Of a stretch of DNA of 64,000 bases, positions 10,587 to 18,133 are shown piece after piece. Every line of letters starts with the position of its first letter. The stretch's first letter is position 1. Location: contig NZ_HG916852.1 in the NCBI RefSeq assembly GCF_000577275.2, positions 251,001 through 315,000 of the forward strand. The letters are read 5' to 3'. Source of the stretch: Rhizobium favelukesii. Lineage in GTDB: Bacteria; Pseudomonadota; Alphaproteobacteria; Rhizobiales; Rhizobiaceae. Under the pieces are notes generated by a model. The model did not search any database and was not told the origin of the DNA. It was given only the letters and a program-made list of their open reading frames with translations. Both the position numbers and the translations under genes were made by a program.

Positions 10587-10618
10587 CGCCGCGCATCATC
10601 GGGCGCGCGGCGTTTTTT
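10587..10618 (+). terminator. Rho-independent terminator after gpmA
   Basis: Eight-base arms CGCCGCGC (10587-10594) and GCGCGGCG (10605-10612) are followed by six T residues. It ends the dapB-gpmA transcript just before the convergent HxlR gene. Confidence 0.85.
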
Positions 10619-10633
10619 GAATTTTGCCCGGTT

Positions 10634-11047
10634 CTAGCTCTTTGCTGCGTCCGTCGCGCGAGGCGACTGCGCGCGGGCCGCCTCGAAATCCGGCAGACGA
10701 TTGGCGATCCACTGCCAGAGCGCCACGACTTCTACCAGAAGCTCGCCGCCAAGCGGCGTCAGTTCATATTCCACTCGTGGCGGCACCTGCGGGTAGAGCG
10801 TTCGCGTCACCAGACCGTCGCTCTCCAGCGTCCGTAGCGTCTGCGTCAGCACCTTCTGACTGATCCCCTCCACCCGTTCCAGAACGCGCGAAAAGCGCAA
10901 GGGGCCGTTGGCCTTAGCCAATATGTGCATGACCCGCAGCGGCCATTTGGCGCTGGCGCGTTCCAGCATCTCGCGAGCAAGCGCGTCCTGCGCGTCCATC
11001 AGCGTTTCGCAGAAATCGAATGTACCATCGTCCAGGCCAGTTACCAT
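10634..11047 (-). CDS. HxlR-family winged-helix transcriptional regulator
   Basis: 137 aa, an HxlR-type regulator. The core WPLRVMHILAKANGPLRFSRVLERVEGISQKVLTQTLRTLESDGLVTR pattern (quoted here only as its start, WPLRVMHILA, and end, LESDGLVTR) and the following YPQVPPRVEYELTPLG wing are diagnostic. The start at 11047 is the only in-frame ATG; a TTG at 11083 is possible but has no Shine-Dalgarno. It is divergent from a short-chain dehydrogenase, a common HxlR arrangement in which the regulator controls its neighbour. Its last 40 codons recur, diverged, at the end of the MFS gene at 12164. Confidence 0.88.
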   Translation of the reverse strand: MVTGLDDGTFDFCETLMDAQDALAREMLERASAKWPLRVMHILAKANGPLRFSRVLERVEGISQKVLTQTLRTLESDGLVTRTLYPQVPPRVEYELTPLGGELLVEVVALWQWIANRLPDFEAARAQSPRATDAAKS

Positions 11048-11072
11048 TGGGTATGTATAGCTCCTGTGGGTA
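11042..11072. promoter_or_regulatory. Candidate HxlR operator in the divergent region
   Basis: A TACC-N4-GGTA palindrome (11042-11053) is followed 19 bases on by a second GGGTA that forms a GGTACC palindrome (11068-11073). This spacing and placement between the HxlR gene and the dehydrogenase fit an operator. The first half overlaps the regulator's own start codon. Confidence 0.35.
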
Positions 11073-11133
11073 CCTTCTTTCAAGATGAGACTGATTTGCC
11101 TATATGGCCTTCCGGCGGATCAAGGAGATTTCC

Positions 11134-11970
11134 ATGTCACAGGTTTGGTTGATTACAGGCAGTTCTCGTGGGCTCGGCAGGGCGCTTGCTGAAGGGGTAC
11201 TGGCGGTGGGGCACAAATTGGTCGCAACGGCGCGCAATCCGTCGCAACTTGAGGATCTCAAGCAACGCTTCGGCGACAACGTCCTGACAGCCACCCTCGA
11301 TGTCGCCGATGAGCGGTCTGCCGCATCGGCCGTGAAGTCGGCGGTCGACAGGTTCGGCCGGCTGGATGTTCTCGTCAACAATGCAGGTTACGGCGATGTC
11401 GGCTCGATTGAGGATACAAGCCTTGCCGACTTCCGTGCCCAGATCGAAACGAACCTCTTCGGAACGATCATCGTCACCAAGGCCGCGCTACCGATAATGC
11501 GAGAGCAGGGTTTCGGACACATCATCCAGTTCTCCTCCGTCGGCGGTCGCATCGGCCCGGCGGGGCGTGCGCCTTACGCTGCCGCCAAATGGGGCGTGGA
11601 GGGCTTCTCGGAAGTTCTGGCCAAGGAGGTCGGCCCGCTCGGCATCAAGGTGACGATCATCGAGCCGGGCGGCTTCAGGACCGACTTTGCCGGCTCGTCC
11701 ACTACACTTCGGGAAGGCCGGCCGGAATACGAGGACACCGTCGGAAAGATGGCGCGCTATCAGCGCGATTATAACGGCAGGCAGCCGGGAGATCCGGCAA
11801 AGGCAGCCGCCGCCGTCGTCCATGTTGCCGGCCTTGCCGAACCGCCACTGCGCTTGCTGCTCGGCAGCGATGCGTTGCGCGGCGTCGAGCAGAACGACGC
11901 TGCACGAGCCAAGGAGCATGCGGCTTGGCGCGAACTTAGTGTCTCAACCGATTTTGAGCCCGGCGGCTGA
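11134..11970 (+). CDS. Short-chain dehydrogenase/reductase (SDR)
   Basis: Classical SDR oxidoreductase, 278 aa, cytosolic, NAD(P)-dependent. The cofactor loop is ITGSSRGLGRAL (about residues 7-18), with NNAGYGD, the catalytic serine in SSVGGRIG and the catalytic YAAAK. The start at 11134 (MSQVWLITG) follows AAGGAG at 11122-11127; ten extra upstream codons in frame are ignored. Divergent from the HxlR gene that probably controls it. The substrate is not predictable. Downstream lies a decayed ars fragment. Confidence 0.88.
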   Translation: MSQVWLITGSSRGLGRALAEGVLAVGHKLVATARNPSQLEDLKQRFGDNVLTATLDVADERSAASAVKSAVDRFGRLDVLVNNAGYGDVGSIEDTSLADFRAQIETNLFGTIIVTKAALPIMREQGFGHIIQFSSVGGRIGPAGRAPYAAAKWGVEGFSEVLAKEVGPLGIKVTIIEPGGFRTDFAGSSTTLREGRPEYEDTVGKMARYQRDYNGRQPGDPAKAAAAVVHVAGLAEPPLRLLLGSDALRGVEQNDAARAKEHAAWRELSVSTDFEPGG

Positions 11971-11974
11971 CGAA

Positions 11975-12140
11975 CGGTCAGGCCCGGATCAGCAATCATC
12001 GTCACGAGCTGCTCGCGACTGGATGTGACGTTCATGACTTTGCCTCTGATGATACGGTTGATGCAGCACCTTGCCGGAGAAGCCAGGTACACAAGGGATA
12101 AGGGCAGCGATCGCGCCAGCAAGGCCGTGAGCCAGCAGGC
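11975..12140 (-). pseudogene. Remnant of a second arsC-aqpS junction
   Basis: Minus-strand DNA here closely matches the junction between aqpS and arsC in the intact operon at 14441-14700. Readable pieces are an aqpS-like end (GLAGAIAALI, against IAGAVAALIL in the intact gene), the shared [22 protein letters not shown] spacer (here [19 protein letters not shown]), and an arsC middle (REQLVTMIADPGLTVRQ against [17 protein letters not shown]). About 100 bases of arsC between MNVT and REQL are missing. There is no usable reading frame, so it is debris of a duplicated or exchanged ars operon. Confidence 0.75.
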
Positions 12141-12163
12141 GACGGTGGGGTGGCGCGTTTCTT

Positions 12164-12285
12164 CTAGCGCTCTGCCGCGTCCGTTGCGGACTCGAAGTCC
12201 GGCAGGCGATTGGCGATCTGCTGCCCAAGCGTCACGACTTGCACGGCAAGCTCGTCGCCACGCGGCGTCGCAAGATGCGGTCGGT
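12164..12285 (-). repeat. Diverged copy of the HxlR 3' end
   Basis: DNA here matches 10634-10770 (the end of the HxlR gene), including the bases around the stop codon and TTCTAG-like flank. It is read in frame as the tail of the MFS gene. One short deletion separates the copies. Confidence 0.75.
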
Positions 12286-13483
12286 CAAGCAGCTGCGCTA
12301 GCCGGCCAATCGCGACAAATCCGAGGACGGCTATAGCACCGACGACGGCGGCAACCGCGAGCGACCACGATACGCCGATGTTCTCCATCATGAACGCGAG
12401 GACAAATGGGGCGGTCGACGAAATCACCAAGCGGATGGACAACACCTTGCCCTGTCGTCGCCCGTACCCTTCGCTGCCAAAGAGTGCCAGCGGCAAGGTT
12501 CCCTGCACGATGCTGCTCAGCCCCGAGCCAAGACCGAAGACGACGGCGAAGACCAATGCGCCTGGTACGGACGGGGCGGTGACGATCAGAGTGACCAGGG
12601 CCGCCGGCAGCAACACCGCAGAGATGAGCGCCAGCGTCAGCTGCGACAGTCCGCCCCCGAAGACCATGTTGATGAAGCGGCTCAGCACCTGCGACGGGCC
12701 AAACACCGTGCCGACCATCACCGCCAGGGCTCCAAGCCCAAGTCCGGATAGCACCGGAACCATGTGCACGAGGAGTGCTGCGTTGACGAAGCTCTCCAGA
12801 GCAAACCCCATGACCATCAGGATGAAGGCCGGCGTTCGCACGGATGGCGGAAGGCTCGGTTCGACGTGCTTTGCCGCTTCGTTCTTCTCCCGTTTGCGGG
12901 TTTCGCTGACGCTGCGCGACAACCATGCATGAATGGGAAGGCAGACCAGAAGATTGATAGCAGCGAAGATCAGATACACGTGCTGCCAGGACATGTGCGC
13001 GTTGGCCACCGTGGTGATCGGCCAGAAAATCGTCGAAGCAAAGCCAGCGATCAGTGTCAGATAGGTGATGCTGCGCTGGGCAACCTTCGGCCTGATCTGG
13101 ACGAGCAAAGCAAAGGCGCCCCCATATTGCACCAGATTGGACGCCGTCTCGATCGCGATCAGTGCGGCGACGAAGGCGATCTTGCCGGGAGCGAAGGCGC
13201 ACGCGGCAAGCGCTGCGGCCGCAATCGCCGAGCCCGCCGTCATGACACGGCCGGCGCCAAAGCGGTCAATCCACCTGCCCATGGTCGGCGCCGCCAGGCC
13301 GCCGATCAGGAGAGCTACGGACAGCGCACCAAAAATCCATTCCGAGGACCAATCGAGATCCCGCGCCATATCCGGCGCAAGGATGCTGAAGCTGTAATAG
13401 AGCGTTCCGTAGCCGATGATCTGCGTCAGACCGAGGGCGAGGATTGCCGCGACAGGGGAGCGTTCGGTGCTGGTCGTCGTCAT
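12164..13483 (-). CDS. MFS transporter at the end of the ars operon, with an HxlR-derived C-terminus
   Basis: 439 aa, about 12 membrane helices of the major facilitator superfamily (N-terminus [20 protein letters not shown], then [19 protein letters not shown] as the A-like loop). As last gene of an arsenic operon it most resembles the ArsK type of arsenite/antimonite exporters; that name is inference. The ATG at 13483 overlaps the arsH stop (ATGA). The final 37 residues (from about [13 protein letters not shown] to the DAAER end) do not look like a transporter; they match the C-terminus of the HxlR regulator at 10634 (IANRLPDFE shared exactly). The gene therefore seems to have lost its own 3' end by recombination. 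Confidence 0.8.
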   Translation of the reverse strand: MTTTSTERSPVAAILALGLTQIIGYGTLYYSFSILAPDMARDLDWSSEWIFGALSVALLIGGLAAPTMGRWIDRFGAGRVMTAGSAIAAAALAACAFAPGKIAFVAALIAIETASNLVQYGGAFALLVQIRPKVAQRSITYLTLIAGFASTIFWPITTVANAHMSWQHVYLIFAAINLLVCLPIHAWLSRSVSETRKREKNEAAKHVEPSLPPSVRTPAFILMVMGFALESFVNAALLVHMVPVLSGLGLGALAVMVGTVFGPSQVLSRFINMVFGGGLSQLTLALISAVLLPAALVTLIVTAPSVPGALVFAVVFGLGSGLSSIVQGTLPLALFGSEGYGRRQGKVLSIRLVISSTAPFVLAFMMENIGVSWSLAVAAVVGAIAVLGFVAIGRLAQLLDRPHLATPRGDELAVQVVTLGQQIANRLPDFESATDAAER

Positions 13484-14187
13484 AGGGAATTGAGGCTCAC
13501 GCGCTGTTCGAGTTTTTCGGCCTCCTCCTTCCGCTCGCTGTAGCGATCGGTGAGATAGGCCGAAGCATCGCGCGTCAGCGAGGTGAACTTCACCAGCTCC
13601 TCGCACACATCGACCACGCGGTCGTAATAGGAGGAGGGTTTCATGCGGCCGTCGGCATCGAACTCCTGGAAGGCCTTAGCCACCGACGACTGGTTCGGAA
13701 TGGTGATCATCCGCATCCAGCGGCCGAGGATGCGCATCTGTCCGACTGCATTGAAGGACTGCGAGCCGCCGGAAACCTGCATGACGGCTAGCGTCTTGCC
13801 CTGCGTCGGGCGCACCGAGCCCACCGCCAGCAGGATCCAGTCGATCTGCGCCTTCATGATGCCGGTCATCGCGCCATGACGTTCGGGGCTGACCCACACC
13901 TGGCCTTCCGACCATTCAGACAGCGCGCGCAGCTCCTGCACCTTGGGATGCGTCACCGGAGCGCCGTCGGGAAGCGGCAGGCCTTCCGGATTGAAGATCC
14001 TAACCTCGCAGCCGAAGTGATCGAGCAGCCGTGCCGCCTCCTGCGCAAGCAGGCGACTGTAGGATACAGTCCTCAGCGAGCCACAAAGGATCAGAATGCG
14101 CGGCTTGTGGGTCGAGAAGGGCGGCCGCAACGCCGAGAGATCCGGCTGGCGCAGATGCTGCGGGGATACGGCAGGCAGATCAGACAA
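13480..14187 (-). CDS. arsH: ArsH, NADPH-dependent FMN reductase / organoarsenical oxidase
   Basis: Flavoprotein of arsenic operons; family members oxidise trivalent organoarsenicals and reduce quinones or chromate. 235 aa. The FMN phosphate loop is [15 protein letters not shown] (about residues 32-46), with the downstream [18 protein letters not shown] and GGSQSFNAV segments. The start is TTG at 14187, giving LSDLPAVSP; no ATG exists before the fold begins. It overlaps the end of arsC by eight bases, and its own stop overlaps the MFS start. The unusual TTG plus overlap suggests translation by re-initiation. Confidence 0.9.
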   Translation of the reverse strand: MSDLPAVSPQHLRQPDLSALRPPFSTHKPRILILCGSLRTVSYSRLLAQEAARLLDHFGCEVRIFNPEGLPLPDGAPVTHPKVQELRALSEWSEGQVWVSPERHGAMTGIMKAQIDWILLAVGSVRPTQGKTLAVMQVSGGSQSFNAVGQMRILGRWMRMITIPNQSSVAKAFQEFDADGRMKPSSYYDRVVDVCEELVKFTSLTRDASAYLTDRYSERKEEAEKLEQRVSLNSL

Positions 14188-14602
14188 TGCGCTTGCCCTC
14201 GCCGTCGAGCACCTGTTCGCCATCCTCCTTGGTGAAGGCGCCCTTGTGGGTGCCGGGGAGAATATCCAGAACGACTTCGGACGGGCGCGCAAGCCTGGTG
14301 CCGAGCGGTGTGATGACGAACGGCCGGTTGATCAGGATCGGGTCTTTCAGCATCGCGTCGAGCAGTTGATCGTCGGTCAGGGCAGGGTTATCGAGACCGA
14401 GCTCCGCATAGGGCGTGCCCTTTTCCCGGATTGCTTGGCGCACGGTCAACCCTGCGTCGGCGATCATCTTCACGAGCTGCGCACGCGACGGCGGGTCCTT
14501 CAGGTATTCGATGATATCAGGTTCGATGCCGGTGTTGCGGATCATCGCCAGCGTGTTGCGTGACGTGCCGCACTGCGTGTTGTGATAGATGGTAACGTTC
14601 AT
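14180..14602 (-). CDS. arsC: Arsenate reductase, glutaredoxin-coupled type
   Basis: Reduces arsenate to arsenite in the cytosol with glutathione/glutaredoxin. 140 aa, the normal length. The nucleophile is C11 in [12 protein letters not shown], followed by the family's [12 protein letters not shown] segment and the RP...[10 protein letters not shown] end. The ATG at 14602 overlaps the aqpS stop (ATGA). It is the second, structurally unrelated arsenate reductase of this operon; the other is the LMW-phosphatase type at 15291. Confidence 0.93.
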   Translation of the reverse strand: MNVTIYHNTQCGTSRNTLAMIRNTGIEPDIIEYLKDPPSRAQLVKMIADAGLTVRQAIREKGTPYAELGLDNPALTDDQLLDAMLKDPILINRPFVITPLGTRLARPSEVVLDILPGTHKGAFTKEDGEQVLDGEGKRIV

Positions 14603-15294
14603 AACTTTGCCTCTGACGATGCGGTTGATGTAGCACCTGGCCGCAGAAGCCAGGTACACAGGATGAGGGCAGCGACCGCGCCAGCAATCTCTGCCAACCA
14701 GAACCCCGGTAGATCGACCGGGCGGATCCCGGAGAAGGTGTCGGTCAACGACCGTGCCAAAGCGACGGCGGGATTGGCGAATGAGGTGGAGGCGGTGAAC
14801 CAGTAAGCGGCCGTGATATAGAGCCCCACAAGCCAAGGCACCGCCCTCTGTTCGAACTTGATGCCGGCGAGGATGACCGCCACCAGCCCGAACGTCGCGA
14901 CTCCTTCGGAGAACCACTGTGCGCCGCCGGTACGAGCCTTGCTCGACATTTCGACCAGCGGCAGGCCGAACATAAGGTGAGCTGCGATTGTGCCGGCCAC
15001 GCCGCCGGCAATCTGAGCCAGGATGTATCCCCCAAAGTCACGCTTCGGCAACTTGCGAGAGATAGCGAAAATCAGCGAGACCGCAGGATTGAATTGGGCT
15101 CCGGAGATCGGGCCGAGGATGGTGATCAGGACCACCAGGATTGCGCCGGTCGCCAGCGTGTTCCCCAGCAATGTCAGGCCAACATCCTGAGTCAGCGATG
15201 CTGCCATGACGCCAGATCCGACCACTGTTGCGACCAGCATGGCTGTCCCAAGTCCCTCTGCGACCAGCCGGCGCGGCAGATCGAACCGGGTCAT
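14599..15294 (-). CDS. aqpS: Aquaglyceroporin AqpS, arsenite channel
   Basis: Six-helix MIP channel, 231 aa, replacing the usual ArsB/Acr3 pump as in the Sinorhizobium meliloti arsR-aqpS-arsC-arsH operon. Both pore motifs are present: NPA at residues 69-71 (GAQFNPAVSL) and 174-176 (SFANPAVALARS). Arsenite formed from arsenate inside the cell flows out down its gradient. The ATG at 15294 overlaps the upstream arsC stop and its stop overlaps the next arsC start, so it is tightly coupled on both sides. Confidence 0.92.
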   Translation of the reverse strand: MTRFDLPRRLVAEGLGTAMLVATVVGSGVMAASLTQDVGLTLLGNTLATGAILVVLITILGPISGAQFNPAVSLIFAISRKLPKRDFGGYILAQIAGGVAGTIAAHLMFGLPLVEMSSKARTGGAQWFSEGVATFGLVAVILAGIKFEQRAVPWLVGLYITAAYWFTASTSFANPAVALARSLTDTFSGIRPVDLPGFWLAEIAGAVAALILCTWLLRPGATSTASSEAKL

Positions 15295-15824
15295 CGGCTT
15301 GCCCTGGATGGCTTTAAGGTCGCACCCTCCAAGGTGCCGATCTGATGGAGATGCGTCTCCAACGCGAGCTTGTCGATCGATGCAAGCGGCAGGCTGACAA
15401 AAGCCATGATCCTATTCTTCAGAAAGCGAGCAGCCTGGGCAAAAGCGCGACCCTTTTCGACGTCGCTGCCTTCGACGGCGGCCGGATCCTCCACACCCCA
15501 GTGGGCGGTCATGGGATGGCCGATCCAAACCGGACAGGCCTCGCCGGCGGCCCTGTCGCAGACCGTGAAGATGAAGTCCATCTCCGGCGCCCCCGGCTCG
15601 GCAAACTCGTCCCAGCTCTTCGAGTGGAAGCCGTTCGTTGGGTAACCAAGCGCCGCAAGCTCCTTCAGCGCCAGAAGGTTAACCTCACCGTTTGGCTGGC
15701 TGCCGGCTGAATAGGCTTTGAAGCGGCCATTGCCCTCGGCATTGAGAATGGATTCGGCCAGGATCGAGCGGGCGGAATTGCCCGTGCAGAGAAAGAGCGC
15801 ATTGTAAACGCGGTCAGCGGTCAT
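15291..15824 (-). CDS. arsC: Arsenate reductase, LMW protein tyrosine phosphatase type
   Basis: 177 aa. The phosphatase P-loop is C13-TGNSA-R19 (LFLCTGNSARS), with the general acid in VEDPAAVEG and two further cysteines, C89 (TVCDRA) and C97 (EACPVW), that suit a thiol-relay of the thioredoxin-linked arsenate reductases. About 40 residues at the C-terminus extend past the usual LMW-PTP fold. The ATG at 15824 overlaps the arsR stop (ATGA). It was probably the original or an extra reductase beside the glutaredoxin type two genes on. Confidence 0.9.
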   Translation of the reverse strand: MTADRVYNALFLCTGNSARSILAESILNAEGNGRFKAYSAGSQPNGEVNLLALKELAALGYPTNGFHSKSWDEFAEPGAPEMDFIFTVCDRAAGEACPVWIGHPMTAHWGVEDPAAVEGSDVEKGRAFAQAARFLKNRIMAFVSLPLASIDKLALETHLHQIGTLEGATLKPSRASR

Positions 15825-16177
15825 TGCAGGTTTTCCTCCATTTTAGGGGTGCAGCAGGCCGCGACCTTAGCGGCGGGCGCGCAGATTTCCGGGTGCCCGG
15901 AGCAGCAGTCTTCCATCAGGAACCGAACCAGGCCGCCGAGCGCCTCATAGTTCGCGGTGTAGATGATCGATCGTGATTCGCGCTGCTGCGCGATCAGTCC
16001 TGAGCGTTCCAGCTCCTTCAGATGGAAGGAGACGTTGGACGGTGATACCTCCGCTTGTTCTGCGATCGCCCCTGCCGCCATGCCGTTCGGGCCGGCGACC
16101 ACAAGCATGCGGACGATGTGCAGGCGGGTTTCCTGTGACAGCGCGCCAAATGCGACGAGGGCTTGACGTTGATCCAT
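15821..16177 (-). CDS. arsR: ArsR-family arsenic-sensing repressor
   Basis: 118 aa winged-helix repressor that leaves its operator on binding As(III). The DNA-reading helix is in VSPSNVSFHLKELERSGLI (about residues 44-62). Sensor cysteines are at the C-terminus, C91, C92 and C99 in EDCCSGHPEIC, with a further pair C108-C109; this is the Acidithiobacillus-like sensor site rather than the ELCVCDL helix of plasmid R773 ArsR. First gene of the six-gene operon, facing a palindrome at 16178-16205 that overlaps the start region. Confidence 0.93.
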   Translation of the reverse strand: MDQRQALVAFGALSQETRLHIVRMLVVAGPNGMAAGAIAEQAEVSPSNVSFHLKELERSGLIAQQRESRSIIYTANYEALGGLVRFLMEDCCSGHPEICAPAAKVAACCTPKMEENLQ

Positions 16178-16205
16178 ATTTCAACAATCCTTGAATGATT
16201 GAAAT
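16178..16205. promoter_or_regulatory. ArsR operator between arsR and the DUF6428-like gene
   Basis: Inverted repeat ATTTCAA (16178-16184) and TTGAAAT (16199-16205), the arms extending imperfectly to nine of eleven bases. It starts one base upstream of the arsR ATG and ends 14 bases before the divergent gene. TTCAA/TTGAA palindromes are the usual ArsR-family sites, so it probably controls both directions. Confidence 0.75.
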
Positions 16206-16219
16206 GAGGAATAACGCAG

Positions 16220-16738
16220 ATGGACGCGATCGACAATAGCGACGTTCAGGAAGACGATATCAGCCTCGGCCTATTGCTCAGCACACTTGCCGATGCCAAA
16301 GATTCTCCGCTGATATTCTACTACGATGGACAACCGGTGAAGCCTGGCTACCACGTCACTGAGGTCAAGGCCGGTCGGTTTTCGGCGCTGGACTGCGGCG
16401 CCAACCCGGAAGCATGGACGGAGATTTTCATTCAGCTCTGGGATATCGAGGAGGGCGACCGCACCCATATGCCTGCTGGCAAATTCTCCGCGATCATCCG
16501 CAAGGTCACGGAGCACGTGAAGCTCGATGATTCAGCCAAACTGACCTTTGAAGTCAGCGACGGCGTTCAACCGATGCAGCTCTACCGCGCCGCGATGCCA
16601 ACGCTGCGCGCCGGCACTGTGCACGTCGAGCTATCGCCGCGGCCCGCCAGCTGCAAACCGCGCGATCGGTGGCTTGCGGAACAACAGGCACGATCGTGTT
16701 GTGCCCCCACGGCGGGAAGTAACGCCTGTTGCGCTTGA
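16220..16738 (+). CDS. DUF6428-like protein with cysteine-pair tail, divergent from arsR
   Basis: 172 aa, cytosolic, no signal peptide or membrane helix. I recognise it as the DUF6428-like family often found beside arsR genes; no function is known to me. Residues 1-140 form a folded, mixed domain (LIFYYDGQPVKPGYHVTEVK, WTEIFIQLWDIEEGD). The last 30 residues are different: C145, then C160-C161 and C170-C171 pairs in a flexible tail, a plausible As(III) or soft-metal ligand set. AGGA lies before the ATG. It shares the ArsR operator, so arsenite induction is expected. Confidence 0.7.
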   Translation: MDAIDNSDVQEDDISLGLLLSTLADAKDSPLIFYYDGQPVKPGYHVTEVKAGRFSALDCGANPEAWTEIFIQLWDIEEGDRTHMPAGKFSAIIRKVTEHVKLDDSAKLTFEVSDGVQPMQLYRAAMPTLRAGTVHVELSPRPASCKPRDRWLAEQQARSCCAPTAGSNACCA

Positions 16739-16801
16739 CGCCGCACGGCAATGACGCATTACCGTCAGGATAAGGCGTCTAAATCCAATGCCAGCTTTGG
16801 A

Positions 16802-16833
16802 GGGCCGGGTTCTCCAGCGCGCCCGGCCTTTCT
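16802..16833. terminator. Hairpin terminator between convergent genes
   Basis: Arms GGCCGGG (16803-16809) and CCCGGCC (16822-16828) followed by TTTCTC. Lies between the DUF6428-like gene and the convergent phnF, and may serve both. Confidence 0.6.
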
Positions 16834-17564
16834 CAGTTCTCGATGGTGAACTGCACCCGATCCGCCGAAAACCGACTGATCGCATATTGCACTGGCACAC
16901 CCTTTAGATCCGTGTTCATCGCCTTGGTGATCAGGACGATCGCCCCCGGCGTCAGTTCCAGTGCCGCCAGATCGGCGGCGTCGGCATGGGCGGCGGTGAC
17001 CTCCGTCGTCGCGCGTACATAGTCGGATAGGCCGAATTCGGCAAAGGCCCGGGTGATCGATTCCGTCTTCTCGTAGGCCGCCGGCATGCCGGCAAAGCGT
17101 TCGGCAGGAAACCAGGCCGTGGCGCAGGAGACCGGCCGATTGTCGGCCTTGCGCACCGTTTCCATGCGGATCACCGGTGTCCCCTGCCGCAGCTTCAACC
17201 AGCGGGCCACCTCGTCGTCCGCTCTCTCTTCGCTATGCCCAAGCAGCAGTCCGCGCATTTCGCGCGCCTGCTCACCGATACCGGTCGTGAACCGCGTGCG
17301 TCGGGTGATCGGAAAGTTCAGCCGTTCCTTACGTTCGATCAGTGTGCCGCGGCCCTGCACAGCGCGCACGATGCCCTCCTGGGCAAGCGCGGCGATCGCG
17401 CTGCGCACCGTATGGCGGTTGACGCCGAACTGCAGCGCCAGAACCGTCTCCGGCGGCACCATACCCGCCTCGTCATAAACCCCGGCGCTGATTGCCTGGC
17501 GAATGCGGTCGGCAATCTGGCGCCATAGCGCAACGCCTGTCTGTCTTTGTACCTGTCCAGCCAT
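16833..17564 (-). CDS. phnF: PhnF, GntR/HutC-family repressor of phosphonate genes
   Basis: 243 aa. An N-terminal GntR winged helix (residues about 8-75: ALWRQIADRIRQAI, then PPETVLALQFGVNRHTVR and the VRAVQGRGT wing) is joined to a UTRA ligand-binding domain (residues about 95-240). The start at 17564 (MAGQVQRQTG) is preferred over an upstream in-frame start at 17582. It is divergent from phnG, and two perfect palindromes lie in the 98-bp gap. It is therefore the likely repressor of phnGHIJKL. Confidence 0.88.
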   Translation of the reverse strand: MAGQVQRQTGVALWRQIADRIRQAISAGVYDEAGMVPPETVLALQFGVNRHTVRSAIAALAQEGIVRAVQGRGTLIERKERLNFPITRRTRFTTGIGEQAREMRGLLLGHSEERADDEVARWLKLRQGTPVIRMETVRKADNRPVSCATAWFPAERFAGMPAAYEKTESITRAFAEFGLSDYVRATTEVTAAHADAADLAALELTPGAIVLITKAMNTDLKGVPVQYAISRFSADRVQFTIEN

Positions 17565-17610
17565 TTTGCCCCTTGATGTCACACGCTTGTCACGTCGGCG
17601 ATTTAAGCGT

Positions 17611-17629
17611 AACTATATCTTGTATAGTT
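17611..17629. promoter_or_regulatory. Palindrome 1 upstream of phnG, candidate PhnF operator
   Basis: Perfect inverted repeat AACTATA (17611-17617), spacer TCTTG, TATAGTT (17623-17629). The TATA-G core resembles sites of GntR/HutC-type PhnF proteins. It lies 33 bases upstream of the phnG start. Confidence 0.65.
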
Positions 17630-17645
17630 GTCTATATCAATAGAC
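17630..17645. promoter_or_regulatory. Palindrome 2 upstream of phnG, candidate PhnF operator
   Basis: Perfect inverted repeat GTCTAT (17630-17635), spacer ATCA, ATAGAC (17640-17645), directly abutting palindrome 1. GTCTAT/ATAGAC closely resembles the published mycobacterial PhnF half-site (TATAGACCA). Confidence 0.65.
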
Positions 17646-17662
17646 ATTTAAAGGATGCGGCA

Positions 17663-18133
17663 ATGAGCTTGGCGGAGACGAATGAGCCGGCGGCGGCAGG
17701 CGGACGCAAGCGCGTCATCGACCTGCTCGCACGTGCAGAGCGACCGGAATTGGTTAAAGCATGGAACGGCCTGGCGGAGAAACCGGTGGTCCAGCCGGTG
17801 CGCGGGCCGGAAACGGGCCTCGTCATGGTCCGCGGCCGCATGGGCGGCGGTGGCGCACCGTTCAATCTCGGTGAGGTGACCGTGACGCGTGCGACCGTTC
17901 GTCTCGCTTCCGGCACCGTCGGCCACGCCCAGGCGCTTGGCACGGACCGCGAGAAGGCGCGGCTTTCCGCCATTTTCGATGCGCTTTGGCAGGAGGCTGC
18001 GACGCAGCAGTTTGTCGAGCAGACGCTGCTTGCGCCGATCGCTGCCCGGGTGGCCGCAGAAGAGCGCCGCAGGGCCGACGAGACGGCCGCGACGCGCGTC
18101 GATTTCTTCACCATGGTTCGCGGAGACGACTGA
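17663..18133 (+). CDS. phnG: C-P lyase core subunit PhnG
   Basis: 156 aa component of the PhnGHIJ core complex that moves alkylphosphonates onto ribose and cleaves the C-P bond. Family features seen: the RKRVIDLLARAERPELVKAW start, the TGLVMVRGRMGGGGAPFNLGE centre and EVTVTRATV strand, and the VDFFTMVRG end. The start at 17663 gives the family N-terminus. phnH begins inside its stop codon (TGATG). First gene of the phnGHIJKL run. Confidence 0.93.
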   Translation: MSLAETNEPAAAGGRKRVIDLLARAERPELVKAWNGLAEKPVVQPVRGPETGLVMVRGRMGGGGAPFNLGEVTVTRATVRLASGTVGHAQALGTDREKARLSAIFDALWQEAATQQFVEQTLLAPIAARVAAEERRRADETAATRVDFFTMVRGDD

